Shown: positions 32,415 through 44,558, counted from the stretch's first letter. The stretch is 48,825 bases of DNA from Zygnema cylindricum (GCA_037447655.1 JBBHKE010000454.1:64001-112825), one strand, 5' to 3'. Notes: generated from the letters alone by a model not told the origin. Translations and numbers: made by a program.

Positions 32415-33880
32415 TACAGTACTCCGTCACCATTCGTACGAACCTCACGTTCGGGTACCTTTCCTTAAATACTTAGCTGACGACCGTTTGATACCTTGAT
32501 GAAAATTAAAACATCGTTCGCCGGCCGTTATTCTTAGGATTAATAGTCCCTCCACACTCTACTAAACTGGCCATCGTTATTAGCCGTAACAATACATTGT
32601 GTTAGGGCATAAAATCATAAATAAAATACATATAAATTAATAATGATGTAATGGAAGGAGGCGTGGCGTTTCTAGTTCACTCCTTTAAATATCGTCGCTA
32701 ACACTATTTTACTATTTAACCACAAAAAGCCGTGACCAAATTCAGGTTATCAACTCCAAATAAAGATGCGTAGTGTAACGCTGCTCTCAACTCCACCATA
32801 TTCCCAAACCAGCTCATACTATCTTCCCTTAGAGCTCCCTTCAATCTACACTAAATTAGTTGTGCATAGCACAACTGCCACTCCACTAGAGCCCAATCAC
32901 CCTCGTAACAAGCGATATATTGTCTTGATTCCTTTAATTATAAGCACTTATATAAACTCCATTCCTAAACACTTCGAAACTGCGCCCTTCAAATTATCAG
33001 GAAAAAAAATACAAATAACTCCATCTCTCTCTCTCTCTCTTGAAAATCTATACGTCCACATTCCCAAAAATGCAATATTCATATAATTTAACCCTAACAC
33101 CCTTGAAATTCCCCTTGCCAAATGTGCCTTTGTTGATCAACCACCTTATTAAACCTACACCAAGTACCGGTGTCGTTCAAAATTTGAACTTCTTATGCTC
33201 ACAGTTACTTAGCAGTACACTCACCAATTTTGCTATAACATCTTTTTGTTATTCCCATATTCAACCTCAGATAAAATTTTCACACATTTTATCACCCCAT
33301 CTGAAAATACCTATGCCCTTTCTCAAACACCAACTTCTTTAAGATGTCAACGATCCTTTCTAACTCAACCCTTCCATAATTATCTTCATAACTGTCTTCC
33401 CCTAGTTAAATTGTAGTTGATAGTCTTTATTGCCCACAATCCAGTGTCATCCATAAATGCTCAACTTTTTCACATTGTCCACAAATTTTAAGTCTCCGAT
33501 CAAATTTCATGGCTCCCCCCCTCGAGGGAAATTATCGAAATGTCTCCACCTTAGGGTCTGATTCTCATATTTGACATATTTCACGCTCTATTGGTTTATC
33601 ATTTTCTCTTTTGGGGCCCTTAAAACTAAAAAATCTAACTAGAGCACCGCAATCTATCTTCACAGATACAATACTATGTTAACCACGACATTAATTATCT
33701 CGATGCGTAAATCTCCCATTAAGTTACTCTAATTATTTTTTTATACCCATATTGCACAAACCTAATTCAAACAACCTTCATCGGTCAAATGTAGTTCAAA
33801 TTCTACTTTATTTTTCAAACTGAGAAAATGTAAAAAAAAAACTACCCATATATCTAAATTGATTTGGTGGCGATTTGGCG
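32415..33880. other. AT-rich intergenic DNA, no gene recognised
   Basis: Contains open frames of about 100 codons (32766-33086 and 33040-33342) with low-complexity content and no family motif, plus a short CT run near 33023. I could not recognise a protein on either strand. Likely decayed repeat DNA. Confidence 0.4.
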
Positions 33881-34130
33881 ATTTTTTTACTTGCTTGCCG
33901 ATACATACCTACCCCCTTTGTGTAGAGGTCGCAAACGGTCAATCGAAACCGTTACCGACCGTTAACTTACCGCATACGCTGGATCCGGAATGGATTTGGT
34001 TGCCAACTTTTGGGGGTCAGGCAATTACGGTCGGTTGATTCACCAGAAAAAAAAAAAGTATGTTACGTCGGTCAACCGAAAAACCAAAAAAAATGAAAAT
34101 TTTGTACAGTCCCTATAATCTAATATTATT

Positions 34131-34280
34131 GTACTTTGTACTCTTTGGTATCGTGGAAGTACGTGACATGATGATTAGCGTCGCAAATCTGACACGGTAC
34201 TGTAGTAACACTATTCATTTCGCAAATCTTAGGGAACGCGACGAATCGTAATTATTGGCTTATTCATACGTCGTACATTA
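34131..34280. repeat. Direct repeat flanking the hAT relic, left copy
   Basis: About 150 bp, from GTACTTTGTA through GGTATCGTGGAAGTACGTGA and TTCATTTCGCAAATCTTAGG to CATACGTCGTACATTA. Matches 38553-38760 in the same orientation. No open reading frame of note. Confidence 0.85.
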
Positions 34281-35284
34281 TCGCAAAGTGTTGATTATGC
34301 ATTTTATATTGTGTTTCCACAAATATATCATATTATTATGTTAATTTCATGCGACATGTAGTAATAATTGGTTTATAAATCAGTGAAAATCAAACTATTA
34401 CGTCAATTTCCCACGACTAATCCGCATTATTGGCTTACTCACATCTATCAAACAACAAATTGTTAAAAATCGATCAAGTTCTCCGATAGATGCTCATAAA
34501 TAACAAGCTCATTAACACATTGGAAGCTTTGAACAAACATTCTTACACATAAAACACTCACAGCTCACATAAATCATAAAGGCCAAATATCAATATATTA
34601 AGCCTTAGCTTTTCAATATAACCTCTCCCTCTCTCACTTTTTAATGTGTCCTCCCTGCAAACACATAATGCATCTCTTCCTAAAGACTTCATGATGCATC
34701 TCCCCAGACTGTATACTAACCTGATGAAAACACTCACTAATATACCTCCTTAACACTGACAGCTGACGACCACTAACTCCACTAACTGAAAGCAGACGAG
34801 GGCGCCGAAGTCCCACAAGCGGACGTGCGCCAAAAAAAGCATTCAAGCGCCGAAGCAAAGTGACACGCACTAAAACGAATTGGACACGTACAGCGCACTA
34901 AATAACATAGTCACCGTTCCAGACAATACAAAACAGACGAAATCAAACTGAACAATCATACATAAATAATCTATGTATCGGCGATACTGAACTGCCGTAT
35001 ATTGAACTAACCAAAGGTATTCCGATGCAGATTGCGAAACCATACTCAAGATCAAATCGCGCCACGCGAACCAAAACATTAACAAACCCGCGGACGACCG
35101 ATTCTCCACATCTCATCCGCCGATTCTTCCAATAACCCTAATACAAATCAATAAATTGAATTGCTATTTTAGTTAGAGAAACTCGACCACAATTCAAACA
35201 AAACTTAGTCATACACTACAATGGAGAAAAACATCCTCACTTCCCTTAAAACTACAATCCAAAACAAACTTCGAAAATCAAAAA

Positions 35285-37415
35285 ATGGGGAATTGCTCAA
35301 AATCACCTAGTGAAAGAAAGCAGGGCCACTTCAAATTGTTGGAAAAAATTTGAACATGTCTATGAAGTTAAAACATCAAACAAATACATGGTAAAGGGGG
35401 TAGGTTTTGTGGCTTGTAATAGACGTTTCATAGTTTATCAATACAGGTCAGCAAACGGTACGTCAACAATCAATACTCACACATGTTTAGATTTGGCCGA
35501 CATAGATAATTCAAGAGGACTTCTTCGTAAGTTTCTTTCAAAAACGGAGGCAAAAACAAGTGACCAAAAAAATTTGCGAAAATGATAGAGTTGGTGTGTT
35601 GTGAGGACCTTCGACCATTTTCGATAGTCACGGTAAGGTATGATTTATTTTAAAATTTATTTAAGATGGCTTTAGTGTATATGTCATTATGACTTGTTTT
35701 GTTCATCAATTTATATATTTGAGCTTAGTTTGTCATGATGTTGTTTTTTTTTTGGCTTTCTATTAAAAAAAAAATCATTTTATTATAAACCTTCTTTAAT
35801 AATCATGGTTAGTAATTGTATGATATTTTCTTTTTGTCTTATTTTGTATTTTTCCCCAGGTTTTCAAGTATTTTGTTAAGCATTTTTTGATGTTGGTGTT
35901 TCGTCTAACAAAGGTGTTGACATCGACCAACTACTCCCATCCGTCAATAGCGTAAAAAACTACATTAAATCTTCTACGAAAGATATTCGTAGTTTGATCA
36001 TCCCAAATCTTAGAGAAAATATTAATAACAATATTTTTGTCGCATTCACGACCGATATCTGGACCGAGACAATAAAAAGAACCTCATTCATGTCACTAAC
36101 CGCTCATTTTATTGACAAAGAATTTAAACTTCATGCACATACGCTTCAAGTCGATCATTTTCTAGAGGAAAAACACTCCGCGGGAAATGTTTTAACGGTT
36201 TTCAAAAATTGTTTGGCCAATTTTGATCGTTTCGTTGTCGTGATTGATAGTGGCTCTAGCATCTGAACGACTGAAGGTCTACTGAGTATGTTTACTTGGA
36301 TACCTTGCGCCGACCATAAAATTGCTACAACTGTGACAACGATCTTGAATAGGAGCGGAACTTCCAAAAAAGGCAAATACGATGTGGAAGTTCCAGATTT
36401 TTTTGATCTAATTGACTCGTGTAAATCATTGGTCACGTTTTTCAAATAGAGTATTTTACAAAATCTTTCCAAAAACACTTTAAAATAAGAAAACGCAATG
36501 CGGTGGAATTCTTTGCTCCGAATGCTTAAGAGTTTTTACGATGCATTCAATGAGATATGACCAATCGCTCAGGCAAAAAATAAATTGATAGTTTTTGCTT
36601 GTATCGATAAGGCTCACCTTATCGAAATTATACGATTTTTGGAAAGGTTTCAAGAAGCGACGCTAAAGTTGGAAAAAATCAAAGAACCAACTTTACATTT
36701 GGTTTTGTTTGAACTATCGTCTCTCCATAACCATTGTAAGATAAGAAAAACATCTTACAATGATGGTGAAAAAGAATGCCCGGCCGATTCCCCACACTTG
36801 CAAAAATTGAAACAACTTTTTGTGAAATTTGCACTACTGAAGTGGGGCCTTCATGAGTATCATATTGTCGCGGCTTTCTTAGATCCCCGACAAAAACAAA
36901 AGCTTGAAATAATTGGGGTATCGAAAACCGAAATTGAAAGCGCAAGGGTCAAACCTCGAGAACTCGCAAACGACCTCATTGATGATGTTGATTTCGGTAG
37001 TCCTCAACGTATCACAAAAAAACAAAAAACATCGCAAAGAAAAAACGGTTTCCACAATTTTTTTGGTGAGAGCGATGACAAAAATGAGGTTTTTATTACC
37101 ACCGATAAAAAAATGCTCGTTAGCGACGAAATGGAACGTTATTTTGATTTAAAATTAACCAACGACAAAAGGTTGAACTTTATCATACTTGAATGGTGGA
37201 AAAAAAAATCAGATGTATGTGCGAAAGATGAAGGATTTCCTATTCTAGTCGGTGTTGCTAGATCTATTCTAGCTATTATGGCTTCTAGCTCCATGTCCGA
37301 ATGCAATTTTTCAGATGCCGGGAACACGATAACAAAGAAGAGGAGCTCACTAGCAGCTTCAATTGTTTGTGATCTTTTGTGTGTTAAATCTAACCGAGAT
37401 CTTTTAAATGCATAG
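35285..37415 (+). pseudogene. hAT-family transposase, broken
   Basis: The N-terminal part has a BED zinc-finger-like segment (CWKKFEHV, VACNRRF, INTHTC) that lacks one of the usual cysteines, then LRPFSIV. A donor-like GTAAGG at about 35632 and a pyrimidine-rich CCCCAG ending near 35860 suggest an intron of about 230 bp. The catalytic region follows: FTTDIWTE (first Asp), VVVIDSG (second Asp), and CADHKI, the Cys/His pair. The C-terminal dimerisation domain is clear in MASSSMSECNFSDAGNTITKKRSSL and CDLLCVKSNRDLL (37280-37410). Breaks: a frame change near 35324, stops near 35876, 36264, 36447, 36485 and 36557. A real hAT transposase would be about 650-700 residues, which this would roughly be without the breaks. 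Confidence 0.85.
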
Positions 37416-38213
37416 TTTTTTTATTTTGTTTTGTTTTCTAATTTTTATTATTTTTTTAAGTATTAGTTATCTTGTTTTTTTTTCCTTTGAAATTTTTGTT
37501 GTATTTCACAATTTTTGTAGTGTTTTTTTTTTTTTTAACCGGAATGCTTATTTTTATCAAATTACCAAAGCGTCGTATGTGTACCGAATTTAGATTTATA
37601 GATTTTTGTGTAGTTTTAAGTTTGAGGTTGAGAATTTGTATAATTGAGTCGGAAATAGAATGAGGTTGTTATTTGTTTATTTCTATATTTGATACTTTGA
37701 TTTTTTTTCTCATCGCAATGTGTTTTTTGTCTATTGATTTTTTATGTGAAAACTTTTTTTTTTTTAAACATACATGAGTAAAACTTTACCTTTTTTGCAT
37801 AATTCATATCATAGTATCTTAGTCGAAATAAAAACCGTCCGAAAATTGTAGCGAAAAATTTAGATTTGCGAGAGAATAAACATTAATATAAGGGTTTAAG
37901 CATTAATCTAAGAGTTACACGCAAAATTAGGAACAAATCTCTTGAAGGAGGTGAGTGCCGAGGAAAAAAACCATTCGTAAAGGGAGATTGCAAATAGACA
38001 AAATAGTAAAAAGAAGAGGTACAAGAGCTGTATTTTTGCAAAGGGAGATGTACCACTACACCACTCATTGTTATTAGTATTAATAAGTCGCTACTTCTTA
38101 AAGCCAAAAATCACAAAATTTAGTTAACAACACTATTTAAATACGTGGACTATAACCTGCCACGTTTCCTTGCATTCAATAGTATTATTAATCATAATTT
38201 TCCATTAACACTA
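37416..38213. other. T-rich 3' flank of the hAT relic
   Basis: Long T runs and AT-rich DNA with no convincing open frame. This would be the untranslated tail of the transposase gene and the inner end of the element. I see no gene. Confidence 0.4.
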
Positions 38214-38545
38214 CACCGCGAATCGTAATTAGCGTTATTAACTCTAATTCCGTCACCACGAATTTTGACCCAAAAACCTTAAAAAGAGTAAATAACTTTT
38301 ATTTTTTCTTTACATTATTGAAGGTACTATTTAAATCAGCGTTAACAACTCTAGTATAGTGTCGTTTTAAATATTGTGGCTGACGTATAAAATTGTACCG
38401 TATTAACGAAAAAGTACAAAAAATGATTTAATACATGCCGTTATGATGTAATTGCGTTTTCACAAACCGGGTAGTGAAAACGTCATAATTGCGTGAAACT
38501 GTACGTTTTGACAAAATGCGTTTTTACAAACCGCGTAGTGAAAAC
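38214..38545. mobile_element. CACCG-family MITE, copy 4 (truncated, inverted)
   Basis: Starts CACCGCGAATCGTAATTAG after TA. It matches the reverse complement of 32100-32414, including the GTACAAAAAATGATTTAATAC-type block. It stops at about 38545, where the direct repeat at 38553 begins, so its far end is missing. The words GTAGTGAAAACGTCATAA occur twice (about 38470 and 38535), a local duplication absent from copy 3. Confidence 0.65.
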
Positions 38546-38552
38546 GTCATAA

Positions 38553-38760
38553 TACTTTGTACCCTTTGGTATCGTGGAAGTACGTGACATCATGATTAGC
38601 GTCGCAAATTTGACACGGTAGTAACACTATTCATTTCGCAAATCTTAGGGAACGCGACAAAGCGTTGCAAATCTGGCACGATAGTAAACAATATTCATTT
38701 CGCAAATAATAGGTAACGCGACAAATTGTAATTATTGGCTTATTCATACGTCGTACATTA
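38553..38760. repeat. Direct repeat flanking the hAT relic, right copy
   Basis: Same sequence as 34131-34280 but about 58 bp longer, because the TTCATTTCGCAAAT...GGTAACGCGAC block is duplicated in tandem. Ends with the same CATACGTCGTACATTA. Confidence 0.85.
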
Positions 38761-38973
38761 ATTAATTTTGCAAATCTTTTCGGTTACGGGCGGGCACGGT
38801 TAGTCGCGAGAAATCGAGTTTCGGTTAACTTTTATTTTCGTAAACGCCGGTCTGTTAGCGGTTAACAATTTCGGAGCGTGACATAACCGGTTGGGGGTGG
38901 TTGCGATTTTGAAAACGGTCGGTTTGGTTATGTAAATTTACGACTTTTCGACCTGCCCAGGCAAGTAGTGTTA

Positions 38974-39414
38974 TTAATGCGGTAGGATTTGAATGCCGAT
39001 ATGAGCATTTTGGTGTCCAGATATCGATATATTGTTACGATATGGGGCATCGATCTTATATGAATAATTGTAGAATTCTGGCGCTAGTACCCGGTAATTG
39101 TCGGCGTCGTACGGACCGTGCGGATAAATGTACGCCTGTTGCGTCATATAGGTGTACCAAGTATAGAAAGTCGTAGCCTTCGTAAAATCGCGCGATTTTG
39201 TCAGGATCGATAAAATGATGTACCTCACATCCAGCGCGGTGGCTGTCCTTCTTCCTCCTCCTTTACGCCCGCCGATCCACACTTCCAAGAATACGGCACT
39301 TGCTGGCCGTCGTTGTTTTCTCATTAGGGATGGTCGTTCGATTCCGGTAGCGGGGGTATTATTGGCGTTGTAATTTTGTACTTTTGTTAATGGCCAGAGT
39401 AAATTTCGGTACAT
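38974..39414 (-). CDS. Hypothetical open reading frame, 146 residues
   Basis: Starts at the ATG at 39414. The product is Tyr- and Asn-rich at its C-terminus, with a basic Gly/Arg patch (GGRKGGGRR) in the middle. I do not recognise a family, signal peptide or membrane segment. No promoter or splice context supports it. It lies next to the presumed end of the hAT remnant and may be chance open frame in repeat DNA. Confidence 0.15.
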   Translation of the reverse strand: MYRNLLWPLTKVQNYNANNTPATGIERPSLMRKQRRPASAVFLEVWIGGRKGGGRRTATALDVRYIILSILTKSRDFTKATTFYTWYTYMTQQAYIYPHGPYDADNYRVLAPEFYNYSYKIDAPYRNNISISGHQNAHIGIQILPH

Positions 39415-40010
39415 GTTCAAATTTTTTTATTAAATTTAGTGCGTGGTGGTACCATTGATTTTACGTGGTTTTGGTGATAAGATTGGTTTGAAGTACTATT
39501 ATGAGTACGGTAGTTCGTTAATGCCGTGGATTTGTTGGTCGGACGTATAGGCTTCGACGTTAGATAAGATGCTTGTCGGTATGGGTATCGCGATAAGTTT
39601 TTGTACACAACACTAAAAAGCCGACACTCTTGATTTGTGTCAGGGCGAAATGTCGTTTTGATTCGTTATGTACACTAAATATGCGAGCGAGGGTACGGTA
39701 CACTTTGATGGCTATTAGAGTATAGAATAAGTGGCGTAAAAATTAGTGTTGTAACTTAAATGGAATTTATTTTTGGAAAATATGTATACTGGTAATGGCG
39801 TGAATAATAAATACCGCTGAGTCTGCGGTATGACCGTACAAAATCCCTCATCCACCGTCACCTGTTCGTAAACGAACATATCACTATTTTATATATTCTC
39901 TTTGGTTTATTGTAATAATGGGGTTATGCCTTTGTAATTCAAAAAGTACAATTTCGTACGGAGATACCTTTTCCGTACGACACACTATTTCCATCGCAGT
40001 GTACTTCCAT

Positions 40011-40141
40011 TATTAACGCTAATTGAAATAACCCTAATTAGAATAATGGAAAAAATAGAATTATGGATTGTATTTCTGGTTTTTTTTTTTGAAAAAAGGG
40101 CACCGAATTAGCGTTATTTACTCTAATAGCGATTGGCGGTG
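40011..40141. mobile_element. CACCG-family MITE, copy 5 (left end unclear)
   Basis: The right part, GCGTTATTTACTCTAATAG through GGCGGTG at 40141, is nearly identical to the right part of copy 2, including the T run and GAAAAAAGGGCACCGAATT. The left side reads ATTATTAACGCTAATT but lacks a clear CACCG end, so it is probably truncated. Confidence 0.6.
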
Positions 40142-41227
40142 TACTGTTTCTTGTCCTATTTCGGAAGCTGTCGAAATTCTTAGCTCGTGGAGAAACCCGT
40201 TGGTCTAATCATAAGCTGCGGTATCCGTATTTCCCGCCGAGCTTTCCGGACCGGGGCCGACGCAACTGTCATCGTTTGTCGTTTGTCAATTTGTGACCAT
40301 GGTCACATTTCTGCGGCACGTGTTGACCAGTTCTGAACGCTTTGAAAACCAAACGTGTGTGACAATTGTCACAGTTTACTTGACCAATTGGGAAACCTGC
40401 ACTAGGGTACGCGTCCAGCAGGAATTGCCACCTGTAGTACGTGACGTGACATAATTACATTTATGACGTTTTAGTTTTAAACTTATAGTACACTGTAGCT
40501 TTTCCGTACAAACGTGAGAAAAGCCCACCACAAGGCGGGCCTTTGTCTGGAGCTTCGCACTTATTTTATACAATTACGTCGAGGCTTCCCCCTAGCCGAA
40601 TATCGTACATTTTGTCGTTTAGGGCCTGTCCATCTTTTTTGCATTTTCAACTGTTGTTTTGGTACCGTCCATAAAGACAAATTCACTCTCTGGTCATCAT
40701 TCAGCAGGTCCATTCAATTGGCCAGGCATTCCGTACACTTTGCCAAAACGACAAAATTCCAGTTTGATCTGCCTTCCAAAACTTTCTCCCACCGAGTCTT
40801 CACTGTGAGCTGTGTATTTTGTTTGGCAGTTTATGTCCGTACACTATTTCAATCCGCTTCGTACTTTTTCAGCCTCGTACGGCACATGTCCCGCCAAAAT
40901 GACTCCGCCATTTACAGGTTCTCTCCGTGGACACGTGTCGATCCCAAGATGGCTTAAGCACCGACCACCGGCCACTCTCGTCCAGAACTCCAGACTCCCG
41001 ACATTTCACTTCCTTTCCGTACGGAACTTCAATGCCTGGGATTTTTTGTCATTTAGTGATTTGTCGTTTGGAATTTGTCGTTTGGAATTTGTCGTTAATA
41101 GGCCAAGCTTTGTCTGTTTTGCGCGCGAATGGGTATTCATTACTGGTCTACCCTCGTTTTCGCACTAAAACGGTTATGAATTTTTACGCACCGAATTTAA
41201 TATTTAATACGGATACTACAGTACAGA
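40142..41227. promoter_or_regulatory. Intergenic DNA with G-box motifs upstream of the kinase
   Basis: ACGTG-type motifs occur at about 40316 (GGCACGTGTT) and 40931 (ACACGTGT). Repeated CGACAAA/TTTGTCG words are also present. Overlapping open frames around 40514-41307 have no recognisable family and run in conflicting frames, so I do not call a gene. Confidence 0.35.
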
Positions 41228-41438
41228 GTGTATCGCTATTAGTGTTAATGTTTTTTTCGCCACTTAAAACACATTTTCCGTACAAACTTGTCGAATTTTC
41301 AATTTGAGACAGCCAATCGGAAGAGCAAAATCTTATCTTTCAATCGAAACCGTCAGATCCGCTATCCGATAAGTGTATACGGAGAAAATATGTTGTGACT
41401 GACTAAAAAAACATTAACACTAATAGCGATTTACGGTG
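41228..41438. mobile_element. CACCG-family MITE, copy 6
   Basis: 211 bp with inverted ends ATCGCTATTAGTGTTAATG and CATTAACACTAATAGCGAT. The outer left base block is worn (GTGTATCGC) and the right is TTTACGGTG. The interior block CAATCGAAACCGTCAGATCC links it to copies 1 and 7. It is followed by an ACAGT/GTACA simple repeat (about 41439-41470). Confidence 0.7.
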
Positions 41439-41708
41439 ACAGTACAGTACAGTACAGTACTGTAAAGTACTATACTGAAGTTCTATAATTAAATACGATA
41501 TATTCCGACTTTCCCGACTATTATTGTAAATGTTATTTCGTGCGACATACAAAATGCCACCCGGCGGTCTTTCCGTACGCTACGAATTGAATTGTACGGA
41601 CGTCACAAGGACTTCACTGTAACATCCCCTCGGCCGACACGTGTGAGGCACATTTGGACCGTACAGTTTCCCAGACTCCAAAGATAAAAAAAGCGTGATT
41701 CCGGGCTT

Positions 41709-41798
41709 TGAGAGAGAGAGAAAGGGCGAGAGAGAGAGAGAGAGAGAGCGAGAGAAAGGGAGAGAGAAGGAGAAAGAGAGCGAGAGAGAGAGAGAGAG
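41709..41798. repeat. GA-rich microsatellite upstream of the kinase promoter
   Basis: An impure (GA)n tract of about 90 bp ending right at the TGACGTCA box. GA tracts are common near plant transcription starts and can bind GAGA-binding factors, which is known biology, not proof here. Confidence 0.9.
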
Positions 41799-41855
41799 TG
41801 ACGTCACTTCTGATTGCCAAAAACGTCACTGTTGTAAAACGTAAACAGTATAAAG
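41799..41855 (+). promoter_or_regulatory. Candidate core promoter of the kinase gene
   Basis: TGACGTCA at 41799-41806, a bZIP-type box, and TATAAAG at 41849-41855 lie in series, with a CACGTG at 41638-41643 further up. Transcription would begin about 25-35 bases after the TATA box, giving a 5' leader of roughly 620 bases that includes the long GA repeats. Based on motif order only. Confidence 0.5.
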
Positions 41856-41935
41856 GAGGAACTGAAAATCGGAAGCTCAAGAAAGTACAAAAAAAAGTAC
41901 GAAGCAAAGGACGCAGGTTCGCCGCGCACAAGAAT

Positions 41936-42490
<555 letters not shown>

Positions 42491-42506
42491 TTTATTTCCC
42501 GTGGCC

Positions 42507-44171
42507 ATGGTCGGTCAGCTCAAGCGCCGAGCGGTGGAGACATTGTTTCCCGAAGCTTCGGCCGACGCAGAAAAGACAAAAAACTCATGCCACAAAGCAA
42601 AAACGACAAAAAATGACAACTCCAGGTGTCAGCGCCGCCGCCTCTGCCAGCTGTCTCCCTTCCCTCCCCTGCCTCGTGGCAGCCTCCGATTGGGCGCAGA
42701 AATTGGACGCGGGCGCTTCGGAGTCGTCCGTGCCGGAGAACTTTTGTCCTATTCCGAGACGAATTTGTCTTATTCCCGCTGCCAGGTGGCGGTGAAGAGC
42801 CTCCCTGTGGGCCAATGGGAGGCCGCCAAAGAGGAGATTGCGGCCATGGCTTCCGTTTCGGGGCATCCGAATATAGTGGGGATGCGGGGGTGGAGCTGCG
42901 ACTCCGAGGGTGTGCAAATAGTCATGGAGAGGGTGTGCGGGGGAGAGCTCTTCGCCTTCATAAATGCGGGCGGCCGCCTGGCGGAGAGAAGGGCGGCGGC
43001 GATCATGCGCCAGCTGGCGGACGGTACGGCGTTTTGTCACAGGCGGCACGTGCTGCACCGCGACCTCAAGCCGGAGAACGTGCTGCTGTGTCGGAGAGGG
43101 GGAGAGAGAGAGGGAGGGAGGAGAGGGGTTTCTCACGGAGACGAATGCGAGTGCGACACGTGTTACCCGGAAGTCAAAATTGCGGATTTCGGGTTGGCGG
43201 TACGGATGAAGAGTCCGGTGACGGAGGGGGTGAAGGGAGAGGGAGAGGGAGAGGGAGAGGGAGAGGCGTACGGGTTGGCTGGGTCGCCCTTGTATATGGC
43301 TCCCGAGGTGGCGCTGAGTCAGCGGTACGGGCCGAAGGCGGACGTGTGGTCCCTGGGAGTGATGCTCTATGTGCTGCTGTGCGGCTCCGCTCCGTTTTAC
43401 GGAAAAACGGAACTGGAGACTCTCCGGGCGGCGCAATCGGGCCACGTGGACTTCTCCCATTCGCTGTGGCGCCAGGTGGCACCGGAGGCCGTCGCTCTCC
43501 TCCGGAGAATGCTCTCTCGCGACGCGACGCGACGCCCGACCGCCGCCCAAGTGCTCGCACACCCCTGGATGGTCAAACACACCCCGTTGACCAAGCTGGC
43601 CACGTTGACCACAACGTTGACCAGCGTTGACTTTGAATTTTGGGAGAGGGTGGCGAGGGAGGAGAGGGCGGCGAGGGAGGAGGAGAGTAGGAGAGAGAGG
43701 GAGACGATAGCGGTATTGGAAATGACGACAAAAGTAAAGGAGGAGGAGGTGAGAGAGAAGGTGAGGTTGAGGGCGAGGAATCTGGTGGAATTGGCCAATG
43801 GGATGTTGATATGTGGCATGAATTTGCCACATGGCAAGGTATCATGTGGAAATTTGCTTCCCCCTTTGGAGCCGTTGATGGTTTGGGAGGGGAAAGATGA
43901 CAATTTTTTTGGGAACAACGATAACTTCGGTAACAACGGCAATTATGAGAGTCTTGACTTTGACTTTTTGGCAGAAATGAGGTTGTTGGCGGAGATTTCG
44001 AGACCAAAAATGGGGTATGGTTGTGACAGTTTGTCACATGTCTCGGTGGAAGACTCGTCCTTTCTGAGGACGACTCCAATAACTTCTTCCGACTTTCTCG
44101 ACAGAAAAAAGGAATCGAATTTCATTCGATGGGACGATATTTTATTGGGAGATGGATCGCTTTTTTTTTGA
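42507..44171 (+). CDS. Serine/threonine protein kinase, PEPRK/CDPK-like, without EF hands
   Basis: 554 residues, one exon. The start ATG at 42507 has a strong context (GCCATGG) and is the first in-frame ATG. The open frame extends upstream only through GA repeats. Kinase motifs: Gly-loop GRGRFG (67-72), VAVK with Lys97, HRDLKPEN (184-191, Asp186 catalytic), DFG (227-229), GSPLYMAPE (259-267), and HPWM at the end of the domain (about 352-355). All catalytic residues are present, so it is probably active. The domain resembles CDPK-related and PEP-carboxylase-kinase-related (PEPRK) kinases. It has no calcium-binding EF hands. The activation-loop Thr is replaced by Ser260. Two insertions, before DFG (about 196-220) and between DFG and APE (243-253, a Gly-Glu run), are encoded by GA-type repeats. 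The C-terminal tail has a charged likely coiled coil (376-430) and an acidic/Asn stretch. GC-rich codons contrast with the AT-rich surroundings. Confidence 0.88.
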   Translation: MVGQLKRRAVETLFPEASADAEKTKNSCHKAKTTKNDNSRCQRRRLCQLSPFPPLPRGSLRLGAEIGRGRFGVVRAGELLSYSETNLSYSRCQVAVKSLPVGQWEAAKEEIAAMASVSGHPNIVGMRGWSCDSEGVQIVMERVCGGELFAFINAGGRLAERRAAAIMRQLADGTAFCHRRHVLHRDLKPENVLLCRRGGEREGGRRGVSHGDECECDTCYPEVKIADFGLAVRMKSPVTEGVKGEGEGEGEGEAYGLAGSPLYMAPEVALSQRYGPKADVWSLGVMLYVLLCGSAPFYGKTELETLRAAQSGHVDFSHSLWRQVAPEAVALLRRMLSRDATRRPTAAQVLAHPWMVKHTPLTKLATLTTTLTSVDFEFWERVAREERAAREEESRRERETIAVLEMTTKVKEEEVREKVRLRARNLVELANGMLICGMNLPHGKVSCGNLLPPLEPLMVWEGKDDNFFGNNDNFGNNGNYESLDFDFLAEMRLLAEISRPKMGYGCDSLSHVSVEDSSFLRTTPITSSDFLDRKKESNFIRWDDILLGDGSLFF

Positions 44172-44552
44172 AGAAGTTTATGACTTTGTTTCTTTGTTAT
44201 TTTTTTTTGGAGGGGGACTACGTCGGAAAATTTAATTTCCAGATTTTGGAGTTTCTGCGGAAGTCCATTGATTTTGTGAAAGTTTTGATGCTTAAATTTT
44301 TTCTTTTTTTCATTGAGAAACATTTTTTGAAGCGTTTTTTTTTGGGGGAACACATAAGTGGGATATATATCCAACAATCTGTAAATTCTGCAAAAAAGTT
44401 TCTCTTTTCCCTTTTTTTTTTTTTTAGAATGACCGGAATAAGTTTTAGTTGTTTATATAAACCCTATATATTCTTGTACAGTCAAAAGTTTAAGGAAGAA
44501 AAAAATCAAATTTTGTAAATACTCAATTTTTTTCATTTGGGGTTTTCTGAAC

Positions 44553-44558
44553 AATAAA
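44553..44558 (+). terminator. Candidate polyadenylation signal of the kinase gene
   Basis: AATAAA about 380 bases after the stop codon, followed by T-rich DNA. Plant polyadenylation signals are loose, so the exact site is uncertain. Confidence 0.35.

Larger units (their letters stand above)
33885..38963 (+). mobile_element. Candidate hAT transposon remnant (boundaries uncertain)
   Basis: The hAT transposase relic at 35285-37415 lies between two regions rich in CGGTTAAC/ACCG words (33930-34040 and 38780-38940), typical of hAT subterminal DNA. The outermost inverted similarity is ACTTGCTTG at about 33887 against CAGGCAAGT at about 38954, only about ten bases. No clean 8-bp target duplication was found. 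The boundaries are a guess; the transposase is the firm part. Confidence 0.35.

Noticed and set aside
32766-33342. Two overlapping open frames as small genes
   Set aside because: Low-complexity products, different frames, AT-rich setting and no recognisable motif.
34634-35109. Two adjacent minus-strand open frames of about 78 codons
   Set aside because: No recognisable family, and they lie in the flank of the hAT relic within repeat DNA.
40514-41307. Overlapping plus-strand open frames of 118-147 codons
   Set aside because: Three frames conflict in the same DNA, and products rich in Phe/Ser lack motifs. Probably chance.
42585-43832. 415-codon open frame antisense to the kinase
   Set aside because: High GC content opens antisense frames. 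No family motif, and the sense strand has a full kinase domain.
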